Source: Rubripirellula sp. (GTDB lineage Bacteria > Planctomycetota > Planctomycetia > Pirellulales > Pirellulaceae). From it: a stretch of 10,632 nucleotides of DNA. Of the stretch, positions 1 through 6,380 are shown piece by piece (the first letter of the stretch is position 1; every line of letters begins with the position of its first letter). Position numbers and translations under genes: made by a program. The DNA lies in the NCBI GenBank assembly GCA_029287555.1, contig JARFQX010000319.1:1-10632 (forward strand), read 5' to 3'. The notes beneath the pieces were generated by a model, which was not told where the DNA came from, did no database searches, and saw nothing but the letters and a program-made list of their open reading frames with translations.

Positions 1-1419
1 AATAAATTGCTGCGCGGGCACGAAGATCCACATGTTGTCCCCGTACCAGCGGAAGTAGCCAAGCTCACCTTCCTTCCACATTTTTTCGTACGGATCGGCC
101 TTGAGGTTGATGATCAGCGGCCACCCGGGCGTCTGCCGGACTCCGGTCGCGATATTGCCCACGATCGTGGCAAAGTGGATCTTCCAGTTCTGGACTCGGA
201 TCGCATTGAGCTCACCTCCCTGGCTGAAGTAATAGATTTCCTTGCGGGGGCCCACCTCCGTTTCTCCCTTGAAGTAGGGCAGAAAGTTGTAGCCATCGGG
301 GTGAACCTTGAATTCTTTCCCGTTGGCGGTGTAGCCCTTTTTCAACTTGGCGACCACATCGGGTTCACCAGCGGCCGCGACCAGGGTCGGCATCCAGTCT
401 TCTTGCGAAATGATGTCGTTGTAGATCGTCCCGGGTTTGATCACACCCGGCCAACGTACAAACAGTGGCACTCGGAATCCGCCTTCCCAAGTCGTTCCCT
501 TTTCACCGTGGAAAGGTGTGATCCCACCATCCGGCCACGAAAAGGTCTCCGCGCCGTTGTCCGTGCTATAGATCACGATGGTGTTGTCGGCGATCCCCAG
601 GTCGTCGATCTTCTTCAAGACTTCGCCAACGTAGTCATCGTGCTCCACCATTCCATCGGGATAGAGACCGATGCCGGTACGTCCCTGTGACTCCTTCTTG
701 AGCCGAGTCCAAACGTGCATGCGAGTGGAGTTGTACCACAGGAATACCGGCTTGTCGGCTTTGACGCCACGCTCCAGGAAGTCCATCGCCTTGTTGTGCA
801 CTTCCTCGTCAATCGTTTCCATCCGCTTTCGCGTCAATGGCCCGGTATCTTCAATGCGACCGTCCGCGAACGAGTGGATCACGCCGCGTGGTCCGTACTT
901 CTTGCGAAACTCCGGATCCTTCGGATAGTAGTAGGTTTCCGGTTCCTCTTCCGCATTGAGGTGGTAGAGGTTGCCGAAGAACTCGTCGAAACCGTGATTG
1001 GTAGGCAAGTGCTTATCGCGGTCGCCAAGATGGTTCTTTCCAAATTGGCCCGTTGTGTAACCTTGCGCCTTAAGCAGGTCGGCGATCGTTGGCGTCCAAT
1101 CCGGAATCCCGTGGTCGCTGCCCGGCATCCCAATCGTCAGCAGTCCGGTACGGAAGGGGTGCTGGCCAAGAATGAACGAAGCGCGACCCGCCGTGCAGCT
1201 CTGCTGGGCGTAAGAGTCGGTGAACATCGCGCCTTCTTTGGCGATCCGGTCTATGTTGGGCGTCCGATACCCCATGATGCCGTGGTTGTAGGCGCTGATA
1301 TTGTGAACACCGATGTCGTCACCCCAGATGACAACGATATTTGGTTTGTCCTGCGCGTGCGTCACGCCGACGGCAAACAGGGCCGCCACGAACACGAATG
1401 GTCGAATGCTGCAAATCAT
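1..1419 (-). CDS. Secreted S1-family sulfatase (arylsulfatase), C-terminus cut by window edge
   Basis: Hydrolyses a sulfate ester; the substrate cannot be read from the sequence, but in planctomycetes such enzymes usually act on sulfated polysaccharides outside the cytoplasm. The reading frame is open from ATG 1419 to base 1, giving 473 residues with no stop. Residues 1-22 are a Sec signal peptide (hydrophobic VFVAALFAVGV, likely cut near THA-Q). Sulfatase motifs follow in order: metal ligands D34-D35 in VIWGDD; the formylglycine site C75-T-A-G-R79; K128 and H130 in GKNHLGD; H235 in TRMHVW; D287-N288 in STDNG; and K307 in HGEKG. All expected active-site residues are present, so the enzyme looks functional. 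Start choice: GGAG at 1426-1429 lies 6 nt upstream of the ATG and the signal peptide begins there. It is divergent from the Gfo/Idh/MocA gene. The family assignment is firm; the substrate is unknown. Confidence 0.95.
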   Translation of the reverse strand, partial: MICSIRPFVFVAALFAVGVTHAQDKPNIVVIWGDDIGVHNISAYNHGIMGYRTPNIDRIAKEGAMFTDSYAQQSCTAGRASFILGQHPFRTGLLTIGMPGSDHGIPDWTPTIADLLKAQGYTTGQFGKNHLGDRDKHLPTNHGFDEFFGNLYHLNAEEEPETYYYPKDPEFRKKYGPRGVIHSFADGRIEDTGPLTRKRMETIDEEVHNKAMDFLERGVKADKPVFLWYNSTRMHVWTRLKKESQGRTGIGLYPDGMVEHDDYVGEVLKKIDDLGIADNTIVIYSTDNGAETFSWPDGGITPFHGEKGTTWEGGFRVPLFVRWPGVIKPGTIYNDIISQEDWMPTLVAAAGEPDVVAKLKKGYTANGKEFKVHPDGYNFLPYFKGETEVGPRKEIYYFSQGGELNAIRVQNWKIHFATIVGNIATGVRQTPGWPLIINLKADPYEKMWKEGELGYFRWYGDNMWIFVPAQQFI

Positions 1420-1425
1420 GTCGGT

Positions 1426-1429
1426 CTCC
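1426..1429 (-). promoter_or_regulatory. Shine-Dalgarno site of the sulfatase gene
   Basis: On the minus strand the sequence reads GGAG, then 6 nt (ACCGAC), then ATG at 1419. It is one of the few clear ribosome binding sites in the window and supports the chosen start. Confidence 0.6.
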
Positions 1430-1533
1430 GAATAGGAAAGAAAAGTCGTTTGGGCTGTTTTACGTGGCAACTGCCCCCGGAACGACCCCTTGCCCCAGCT
1501 TTTTGTCGCTTCACCGCATGACCCTGGCCCACC

Positions 1534-1559
1534 TTGTCGGGAGCCGATCTCGGTAGAAT
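1534..1559 (+). promoter_or_regulatory. Possible promoter of the Gfo/Idh/MocA gene
   Basis: TTGTCG (1534-1539) is followed after 14 nt by TAGAAT (1554-1559), 42 nt before the ATG at 1602. The -10 match is good. The spacer is short for a sigma-70 promoter, so the -35 assignment is weak. The same TTGTCG-N14-TAtAAT arrangement occurs before the beta-propeller gene at 4948-4973. Inference only. Confidence 0.35.
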
Positions 1560-1601
1560 GCGGGTCGTGAAACGTGTTCCTCCACTTCGGGATCAGCCAG
1601 C

Positions 1602-2969
1602 ATGAATACGACCTCTCGTCGCAAGTTTCTTCAGACCTCCGCGGTTGGCGCCGCATCCACCTTTGCAGCCCCCGCTTTTTTACGTGGGCAAAACCTGAAC
1701 GAGAAAGTCCGGGTCGCGATCGTGGGAATGGGCGGACGGGCGAACGCCCACGCCGAAAGCCTCGTCGACTTGGAAAAGGAGTCGATCGCGGGAGTGGAAC
1801 TGGCCGGTGTCTGCGATTGCGATGAGGCGAAGCGGAGGTCGGCGGAAGAGGTCTGGGGCGAGCGGAGCGGACACAAGATCGAGACCTACGACGACATGCG
1901 TCGCGTTCTCGACGATTCTTCGATCGATGCGGTAACCTTCGCCACCCCCAACCACTGGCATTCCCTTAACGTGATCTGGGGTTGCCAGGCAGGCAAGGAC
2001 GTTTATGTCGAGAAGCCTGGCTCTCACAACATCTTCGAAGGCCGCAAGATGGTCGAAGCGGCCCGCAAGTACGATCGCATTGTTCAGCACGGCACGCAGT
2101 GTCGATCCTCTCACAACATCATCGAAGGGATCGAGAAGTTGCATGAAGGGGTGATCGGCGACGTCTATTTTGCCCGCGGCATCGCTTACAAAATCCGTGG
2201 CAACCTCGGCAAGCACGCCCCGCGCCCGGTCCCCGCAGGCCTCGATTGGAACGCGTGGTGCGGTCCGGCACCCGTGCACGAATTCAGCAACTTCCAACAC
2301 CGGCGCTGGCATTGGATTTGGGACTATGGCAACGGCGAGATCGGAAACCAAGGTGTTCACCAGATGGATATTCTGCGCTGGGGTTTGAAACTCGATAGCC
2401 ATCCGATTCAAGCTTCATCCGTTGGCACCAACTACATGCAGGAAAAGGTTCATCAAAGCAGCGCCGAGACGCCGGGAGTGTTGTCAACTTCCATGAAATG
2501 GGCCGACGGCAAGATGATCGAGTTTGAAGTGCGCGACTGGTACACCAACGCGGAAGCCGGATTTCGCGACAAATACCCCTTCGTGCAGAAGGACTTCCCG
2601 GTGGGAACCATCTTCCTCGGAACCGAGGGAACGATGATCTTTCCGGACTACTCGAGTTACTACACGTTCCTCGGTCGTGATCGACAGCCGGGTCCGAGCG
2701 CATTTGAAGAGGGAAGTCCGATCTCCAACCTTCCTCACTTCCGCAACTGGGTGCTGGCGGTGCGATCTCGTCGCCGCGAGGATCTCTCGGCCGAAATCGA
2801 ACAAGGACATTACTCCTCGGCGCTGTGTCATTTGGCAAACATCGCCTACCGGGTCGATCGCACGGTCAAGTTCGATCCACAAAGCGAGAAGTTTGTCGGC
2901 GATGCGGAAGCCGACGCGTTGCTCACCCGCCCGGAACGAGAGGGTTTCGTGGTTCCGACGGCCGTGTAG
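1602..2969 (+). CDS. Tat-exported Gfo/Idh/MocA family oxidoreductase
   Basis: NAD(P)-dependent oxidoreductase of the Gfo/Idh/MocA superfamily, whose members act on sugars and cyclitols; the actual substrate is not evident. The protein has 455 residues. It begins with a Tat signal: SRRKFLQ at residues 5-11, then a weakly hydrophobic AVGAASTFAAPAF stretch. The Rossmann fold starts at residue 36 (VRVAIVGMGGRANAHA, glycines 42, 44 and 45). The family signature EKP is at 137-139, preceded by TPNHWH at 115-120. The C-terminal domain carries GNQGVHQMD at 248-256, with H253 and D256 in the usual catalytic region. Length is normal for the planctomycete Tat-bearing group. The ATG at 1602 is fixed by the Tat signal; no strong Shine-Dalgarno is visible. 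The gene diverges from the sulfatase (182-nt gap), which suggests shared control and a role in the same carbohydrate-scavenging process. Export implies that the folded protein carries its cofactor across the membrane. Confidence 0.93.
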   Translation: MNTTSRRKFLQTSAVGAASTFAAPAFLRGQNLNEKVRVAIVGMGGRANAHAESLVDLEKESIAGVELAGVCDCDEAKRRSAEEVWGERSGHKIETYDDMRRVLDDSSIDAVTFATPNHWHSLNVIWGCQAGKDVYVEKPGSHNIFEGRKMVEAARKYDRIVQHGTQCRSSHNIIEGIEKLHEGVIGDVYFARGIAYKIRGNLGKHAPRPVPAGLDWNAWCGPAPVHEFSNFQHRRWHWIWDYGNGEIGNQGVHQMDILRWGLKLDSHPIQASSVGTNYMQEKVHQSSAETPGVLSTSMKWADGKMIEFEVRDWYTNAEAGFRDKYPFVQKDFPVGTIFLGTEGTMIFPDYSSYYTFLGRDRQPGPSAFEEGSPISNLPHFRNWVLAVRSRRREDLSAEIEQGHYSSALCHLANIAYRVDRTVKFDPQSEKFVGDAEADALLTRPEREGFVVPTAV

Positions 2970-2992
2970 TGGGCGAAGCGGTACCATTTTGT

Positions 2993-3240
2993 CGGCAGCA
3001 AAGCTGCCGCGTGTCAGCCTGGGGACAGGCTGACCTACAGTCGGGTCAGGACAAGCCGTAGTCCAGTTTGTCCCAAACTGGGTGCCGCATCGGCAGCAGA
3101 GCTGCCGCGTGTCAGCCTGGGGACAGGCTGACCTACAGTCGGGTCAGAACAAAGCCGTAGACCAGTTTGTCCCAAACTGGGTGGCCGCATCGGCAGCATA
3201 GCTGCCGCGTGTCAGCCTGGGGACAGGCTGACCTACGGTC
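2993..3240. repeat. BIME-like tandem hairpin repeat array, 2.5 copies of a ~99-bp unit
   Basis: Units begin at 2993, 3091 and 3191 (periods 98 and 100). Each full unit has three palindromes. P1 is CGGCAGC-NNN-GCTGCCG (2993-3009, 3091-3107, 3191-3207), with loops AAA, AGA and ATA. P2 is GTCAGCCTG-GGGA-CAGGCTGAC (3013-3034, 3111-3132, 3211-3232). P3 is CCAGTTTG-TCC-CAAACTGG (3063-3081, 3162-3180) and is missing from the third unit. P2 is followed directly by CTAC, which is GTAG at the 5' foot on the minus strand. P3 is preceded by GTAG plus one base on the plus strand. P2 and P3 are therefore GTAG-headed palindromes in inverted orientation, the architecture of REP/BIME elements mobilised by RAYT (TnpA-REP) transposases. 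The array lies between two convergent genes. It has no U-tract, so intrinsic termination is not evident, although the hairpins could protect mRNA 3' ends. Confidence 0.85.
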
Positions 3241-3251
3241 GGCCGACACCG

Positions 3252-4418
3252 TCACCTGGCGCGCAGCGTGATCAGGGAAAGCTCGGGACGGCAATTGATT
3301 CGCAACAGATGCGTACCGCTCAATCCGCGAGTGACGTGCATGGTTGTTGGTGGTTTGAAGAAATCGCCCGAGGCGTAGCGACTGCCGTGAAAACTCGGGC
3401 TGAGCAACGGTCCGAGCAGTGGCAATCTGCCCTGACCGCCGTGGGTGTGTCCCGCGAGCATCAACGTCACGCCGTGCCGCCGTGCCCACCAGATCTGGTC
3501 GGGGCTGTGGCTGAGCAACAGTCGAAAGCGACCATCGTCGTGGGGTGCCAGTTTCGGACGTTGGAACCAAGGATGTTCGTTACCGATCAACGTCGATGCG
3601 ACCTCGCCCAACTGCACATCGATCGCCCGCCCGCCAAGATCAATCCAACCAGCCGCATTCATGGCGTCGCGTGTCTTGGTGGCGTCGACAATCCGCGTGT
3701 CATGATTGCCCAGCACGTAATAACAACCGTCCCTTGCACGAGCCGGCGAGAAGATCTCATCGAGCCACTCGATGCACGGCTCTTTATCGATGATGTCTCC
3801 GGTCAACGCCATTAGGTCGGGCTGCCAACCGGTCGCCCGTTCAACGACGTAGCGGGTGTAGTCGGGGTGGATATCTCCAGTCAGGTGAATATCCGACAAC
3901 TGGGCAATCCGGTAGCCATCGAGCTGCTTGGGAAGATGCACCACGGGCAATTCAATCGTTTCGACGGCTAACTCAAAAATCTGGTTCCAAGGCAGCCGTG
4001 ATTGAAGCTTCGCCCGCAGCGAAAGGGCAAGCGGCGTGGTGACCTGTTTGTCCACCGAAACGACCTCGGCCTCCCGATGAACCGGCATCCATTCGATCCC
4101 CAACAGTGGCCGCCACAGCAACCAGGGAAGTCCTAACCAAATCCACGCGGAGAGACAAACGCAGGCGTAAACCAACAACGGCATGGGAATGGGTATCGCA
4201 GCGGGTCGGCCCCGCAAGAGATCCCATATCAAGGGCCACTGAAAGATCACGACCAGGATCGGTAATAGAATCGTCAGTACCAGGAATAACTTGGTCCAAA
4301 GCTTGACCGTCTTTCGTCGCAAGCCAAAAGCGTTCAAGCGATTATAGATGGCCAAATTCAAGCCGAAGTGACCGGCCACGGCCGCCGCGACCAGGATCCA
4401 CCAGAACAAGATTTCCAT
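3252..4418 (-). CDS. Membrane-anchored metallophosphoesterase (YkuE/YaeI-like)
   Basis: Two-metal phosphoesterase of the calcineurin-like superfamily with 388 residues. The N-terminal third is hydrophobic, with probable membrane segments near residues 4-25, 43-63 and 80-103. The catalytic domain starts around 165 and shows the complete motif set: D176-x-H178 (LSDIHL), GDIID 207-211, GNHD 237-240, H304 (LLSHSPD), and GHTHGGQ 323-329 (H324, H326). This order and the GHTHGGQ ending match the YkuE/YaeI group, whose members are reported to act on phospholipid-type substrates; the substrate here is unknown. The start ATG at 4418 lies 6 nt after the sixA stop, so the two genes are very likely co-transcribed and sixA is the promoter-proximal gene. 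No Shine-Dalgarno is visible, so translation may be coupled. The C-terminus runs up to the hairpin repeat array. The family call is firm; the biological role is open. Confidence 0.92.
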   Translation of the reverse strand: MEILFWWILVAAAVAGHFGLNLAIYNRLNAFGLRRKTVKLWTKLFLVLTILLPILVVIFQWPLIWDLLRGRPAAIPIPMPLLVYACVCLSAWIWLGLPWLLWRPLLGIEWMPVHREAEVVSVDKQVTTPLALSLRAKLQSRLPWNQIFELAVETIELPVVHLPKQLDGYRIAQLSDIHLTGDIHPDYTRYVVERATGWQPDLMALTGDIIDKEPCIEWLDEIFSPARARDGCYYVLGNHDTRIVDATKTRDAMNAAGWIDLGGRAIDVQLGEVASTLIGNEHPWFQRPKLAPHDDGRFRLLLSHSPDQIWWARRHGVTLMLAGHTHGGQGRLPLLGPLLSPSFHGSRYASGDFFKPPTTMHVTRGLSGTHLLRINCRPELSLITLRAR

Positions 4419-4424
4419 GGGTCG

Positions 4425-4943
4425 CTACAACGCCTTCGGCCGCATGTACTGGACCAGTTCGACGTCGTCGGAGTTGAACTTGCTCCAATCTTCAGCCGTA
4501 AGATGAAAGACGGCGATCGCCGCGGTAGGCATGTCGACCTGTTTGCCCGCCAACAGGGAAACGAAGTGCGCAATGCCCGGATTGTGGGCCAGGACCATCA
4601 GCCTCTCCACATCGCAACCGTCACGACCGATCGTCTTCTTGATCGCATCGGGTCCGGCCAGGTACAGCGACTGGGTGTAGCTGACGACCGGATCCCTTTT
4701 CCACTCCTGCCTCATCAACGCGGCGGTCTGCCGCGTCCGCTCCGAGGTGGAACTGAGAATCAAGTCGGGAACGAGGTTCAACTCGTCAAGCCAGTGCGCC
4801 ATTCGCGGTGCGTCCCGGCAACCCCGCTTGTTCAACGGCCGATCGTGATCCGAAAGTGACCCATCGCTCCAGTCACTCTTTGCGTGTCGCATCGCAATCA
4901 AGACTCGCGAGAATCGCACGGTCGATGAAGGCTCCTCCGGCAT
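4425..4943 (-). CDS. sixA: SixA-type histidine phosphatase
   Basis: Histidine phosphatase superfamily (RHG branch) protein of 172 residues, most like SixA, which removes phosphate from phosphohistidine in signalling proteins. The phosphate pocket is visible: R19-H20 in AMRHAKSDW, the arginine-rich SERTRQT segment (R69, R71), and the second histidine H120 in LAHNPGI. The SDHDRPLNKRG segment and the RPKAL end are typical of SixA. The frame continues upstream to a GTG at 4988, but the ATG at 4943 is preferred. It leaves a normal short lead before the first beta strand, and the upstream extension runs through the TATAAT of the divergent promoter. The metallophosphoesterase gene follows after 6 nt. 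No histidine kinase is adjacent, so the partner is unknown; a small-molecule phosphatase is possible. Confidence 0.85.
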   Translation of the reverse strand: MPEEPSSTVRFSRVLIAMRHAKSDWSDGSLSDHDRPLNKRGCRDAPRMAHWLDELNLVPDLILSSTSERTRQTAALMRQEWKRDPVVSYTQSLYLAGPDAIKKTIGRDGCDVERLMVLAHNPGIAHFVSLLAGKQVDMPTAAIAVFHLTAEDWSKFNSDDVELVQYMRPKAL

Positions 4944-4947
4944 GATT

Positions 4948-4973
4948 TTGTCGATCCAGTTGCTGCCTATAAT
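4948..4973 (+). promoter_or_regulatory. Possible promoter of the beta-propeller gene
   Basis: TATAAT at 4968-4973 is a perfect -10 hexamer. TTGTCG at 4948-4953 lies 14 nt before it, a short spacer. An alternative -35 at 4945-4950 (ATTTTG, 17-nt spacer) is a poor match. The site is 63 nt before the ATG at 5036 and lies within the 92-nt gap separating this gene from divergent sixA. Confidence 0.45.
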
Positions 4974-5035
4974 GAGCGCGGGGTACACTCAGCCCCACTC
5001 AATTGAAGCCACTTCCCAGCCAAGGCGCCAAACTC

Positions 5036-6379
5036 ATGCGACACGCCACACTCGTCGGATTGACCGCGTTGACCTTTACCTTGACCACCTCACCGAATGC
5101 CACACTGCGAGGGGAGGATTGGCCCGGATGGATGGGAAGCCAGCGTGATGGAGTGTACCGCGAAACGGGAATCATCGACGAGATCCCCGATAGCGGTTTG
5201 ACGATAAAGTGGCGAAAACCGATCGCGGCCGGTTACGCCGGGCCCGCAGCAGCCGATGGACGCGTCTACGTTTTTGACTACGTGGTGGAATCAGGCGAAG
5301 CCTTCAACGATCCCGGTGCTCGGGCAACACTCAACGGAAAGGAGCGTCTCACGGCGTTCGACGCCGAAAGCGGTGAGCCGATCTGGCAGTACCAATACGA
5401 TTGCCCCTACAGCATCTCGTACCCGGCCGGCCCAAGGTGTACGCCGACGGTTGATGGCGGTCGCGTCTACATTCTCGGAGCCGAAGGTGACCTGAAGTGC
5501 CTGCGGACCGAAGATGGAAAAGTGGTCTGGGAACGGAGACTGAAGGGCGAATTTGGCGTCGAAGTGCCGATCTGGGGCTTTGCCTCCCATCCGCTCGTCG
5601 ATGGGGACTTGCTCTACACGATGGTCGGCGGCGCCGGACAGGGAATCGTGGCCTTTGATAAGGCGAGCGGCGAGGTTCGCTGGAAAGCGCTCGATGCGAA
5701 AACGGGCTACTGCCCTCCGTCGATCATTGAAGCCGGCGGGACGCGACAATTGATTGTGTTCCACCCCGAGGGAGTCGCGAGCTTGAATCCGGCCGACGGT
5801 TCCAAGTACTGGGAGATTCCCTTGACGCCCGACTACGAGATGTCAATTACCAGACCGATGGTCGACGGCAATCGGATGTACGTCAGCTCGATTCGTACCG
5901 AAGCGTTGATGATCGAATTAGACTCGAATCGTCCCGCAGCCGAGGAACTTTGGGTCGGCGAACCCAAGGAGGCGGTTCACTGTGCGAATTCCACCCCTCT
6001 GTTTGTCGATGGTGTGGTGTACGGTACCGACTGCAACGACGGCGACCTGGTCGCGGTCGACGGCAAAGATGGTTCCCAGCTGTGGACCACCTTTGAAGCC
6101 ACCAAGCCAGGCGAGAGACGATTCGTCCGTCACGGCACGGCTTTCCTGACCCGCATCGGCGAGACCGATCGCTATTTGGTGATGAGCGAGACGGGTGATT
6201 TGTTGATGGCGCGATTGACCGAAAAAGGATTCGAGGACCTCGGTCGCTTCCACGTCGTCGAACCAACCGCGGAGTGCTTTGGCCGTTCGGTGGTTTGGAG
6301 TCATCCGGCCTACGCAAATCGCACCGCCTACGTTCGCAATGACAAGGAAATCGTGGCGGTGGACTTGGCCAAGCCTTGA
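5036..6379 (+). CDS. Secreted PQQ-like beta-propeller repeat protein
   Basis: Protein of 447 residues, predicted to be exported and folded as an eight-bladed PQQ-dehydrogenase/BamB-type propeller. Recurring blade motifs are clear: DGRVYVFD, LTAFDAESGEPIWQY, DGGRVYILGAEGDLKCL, EDGKVVWE, GIVAFDKASGEVRWKA, VASLNPADGSKYWE, DGVVYGTDCNDGDLVAVD and GSQLWTTF. Each pairs a read-out strand with an A/G-x-D-x-x-x-G-x-x-x-W turn. No catalytic PQQ-dehydrogenase residues or CxxCH heme motif were seen, so a structural or binding role is as likely as an enzymatic one. Such proteins are very abundant in planctomycetes, often beside sulfatases. ATG 5036 is preferred over the in-frame TTG at 5003 because the signal peptide (MRHATLVGLTALTFTLTT) begins there and AAGG at 5022-5025 gives weak ribosome binding. 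A TATAAT hexamer lies 63 nt upstream. The stop is 1 nt from the stop of the convergent pyrophosphatase gene. Confidence 0.88.
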   Translation: MRHATLVGLTALTFTLTTSPNATLRGEDWPGWMGSQRDGVYRETGIIDEIPDSGLTIKWRKPIAAGYAGPAAADGRVYVFDYVVESGEAFNDPGARATLNGKERLTAFDAESGEPIWQYQYDCPYSISYPAGPRCTPTVDGGRVYILGAEGDLKCLRTEDGKVVWERRLKGEFGVEVPIWGFASHPLVDGDLLYTMVGGAGQGIVAFDKASGEVRWKALDAKTGYCPPSIIEAGGTRQLIVFHPEGVASLNPADGSKYWEIPLTPDYEMSITRPMVDGNRMYVSSIRTEALMIELDSNRPAAEELWVGEPKEAVHCANSTPLFVDGVVYGTDCNDGDLVAVDGKDGSQLWTTFEATKPGERRFVRHGTAFLTRIGETDRYLVMSETGDLLMARLTEKGFEDLGRFHVVEPTAECFGRSVVWSHPAYANRTAYVRNDKEIVAVDLAKP

Positions 6380-6380
6380 G

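Noticed and set aside
715..1521. Long plus-strand open frame (268 codons) opposite the sulfatase, and a similar one at 7-690
   Set aside because: They lie antisense to a gene with every sulfatase active-site motif intact. The translations show no family features, and long open antisense frames are common in high-GC DNA.
1680..2411. Minus-strand open frame of 243 codons opposite the Gfo/Idh/MocA gene
   Set aside because: It is the antisense shadow of a well-supported gene, with no motif, ribosome site or context of its own.
2993..3240. CRISPR array
   Set aside because: There are only 2.5 units, the whole unit repeats including what would be spacers, and no cas gene is nearby.
2993..3240. Rho-independent terminators
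   Set aside because: The hairpins are strong, but none is followed by a U-tract on either strand.
4944..4988. GTG-initiated N-terminal extension of SixA
   Set aside because: It would add 15 residues unlike family members and would run through the divergent TATAAT. The ATG at 4943 fits better.
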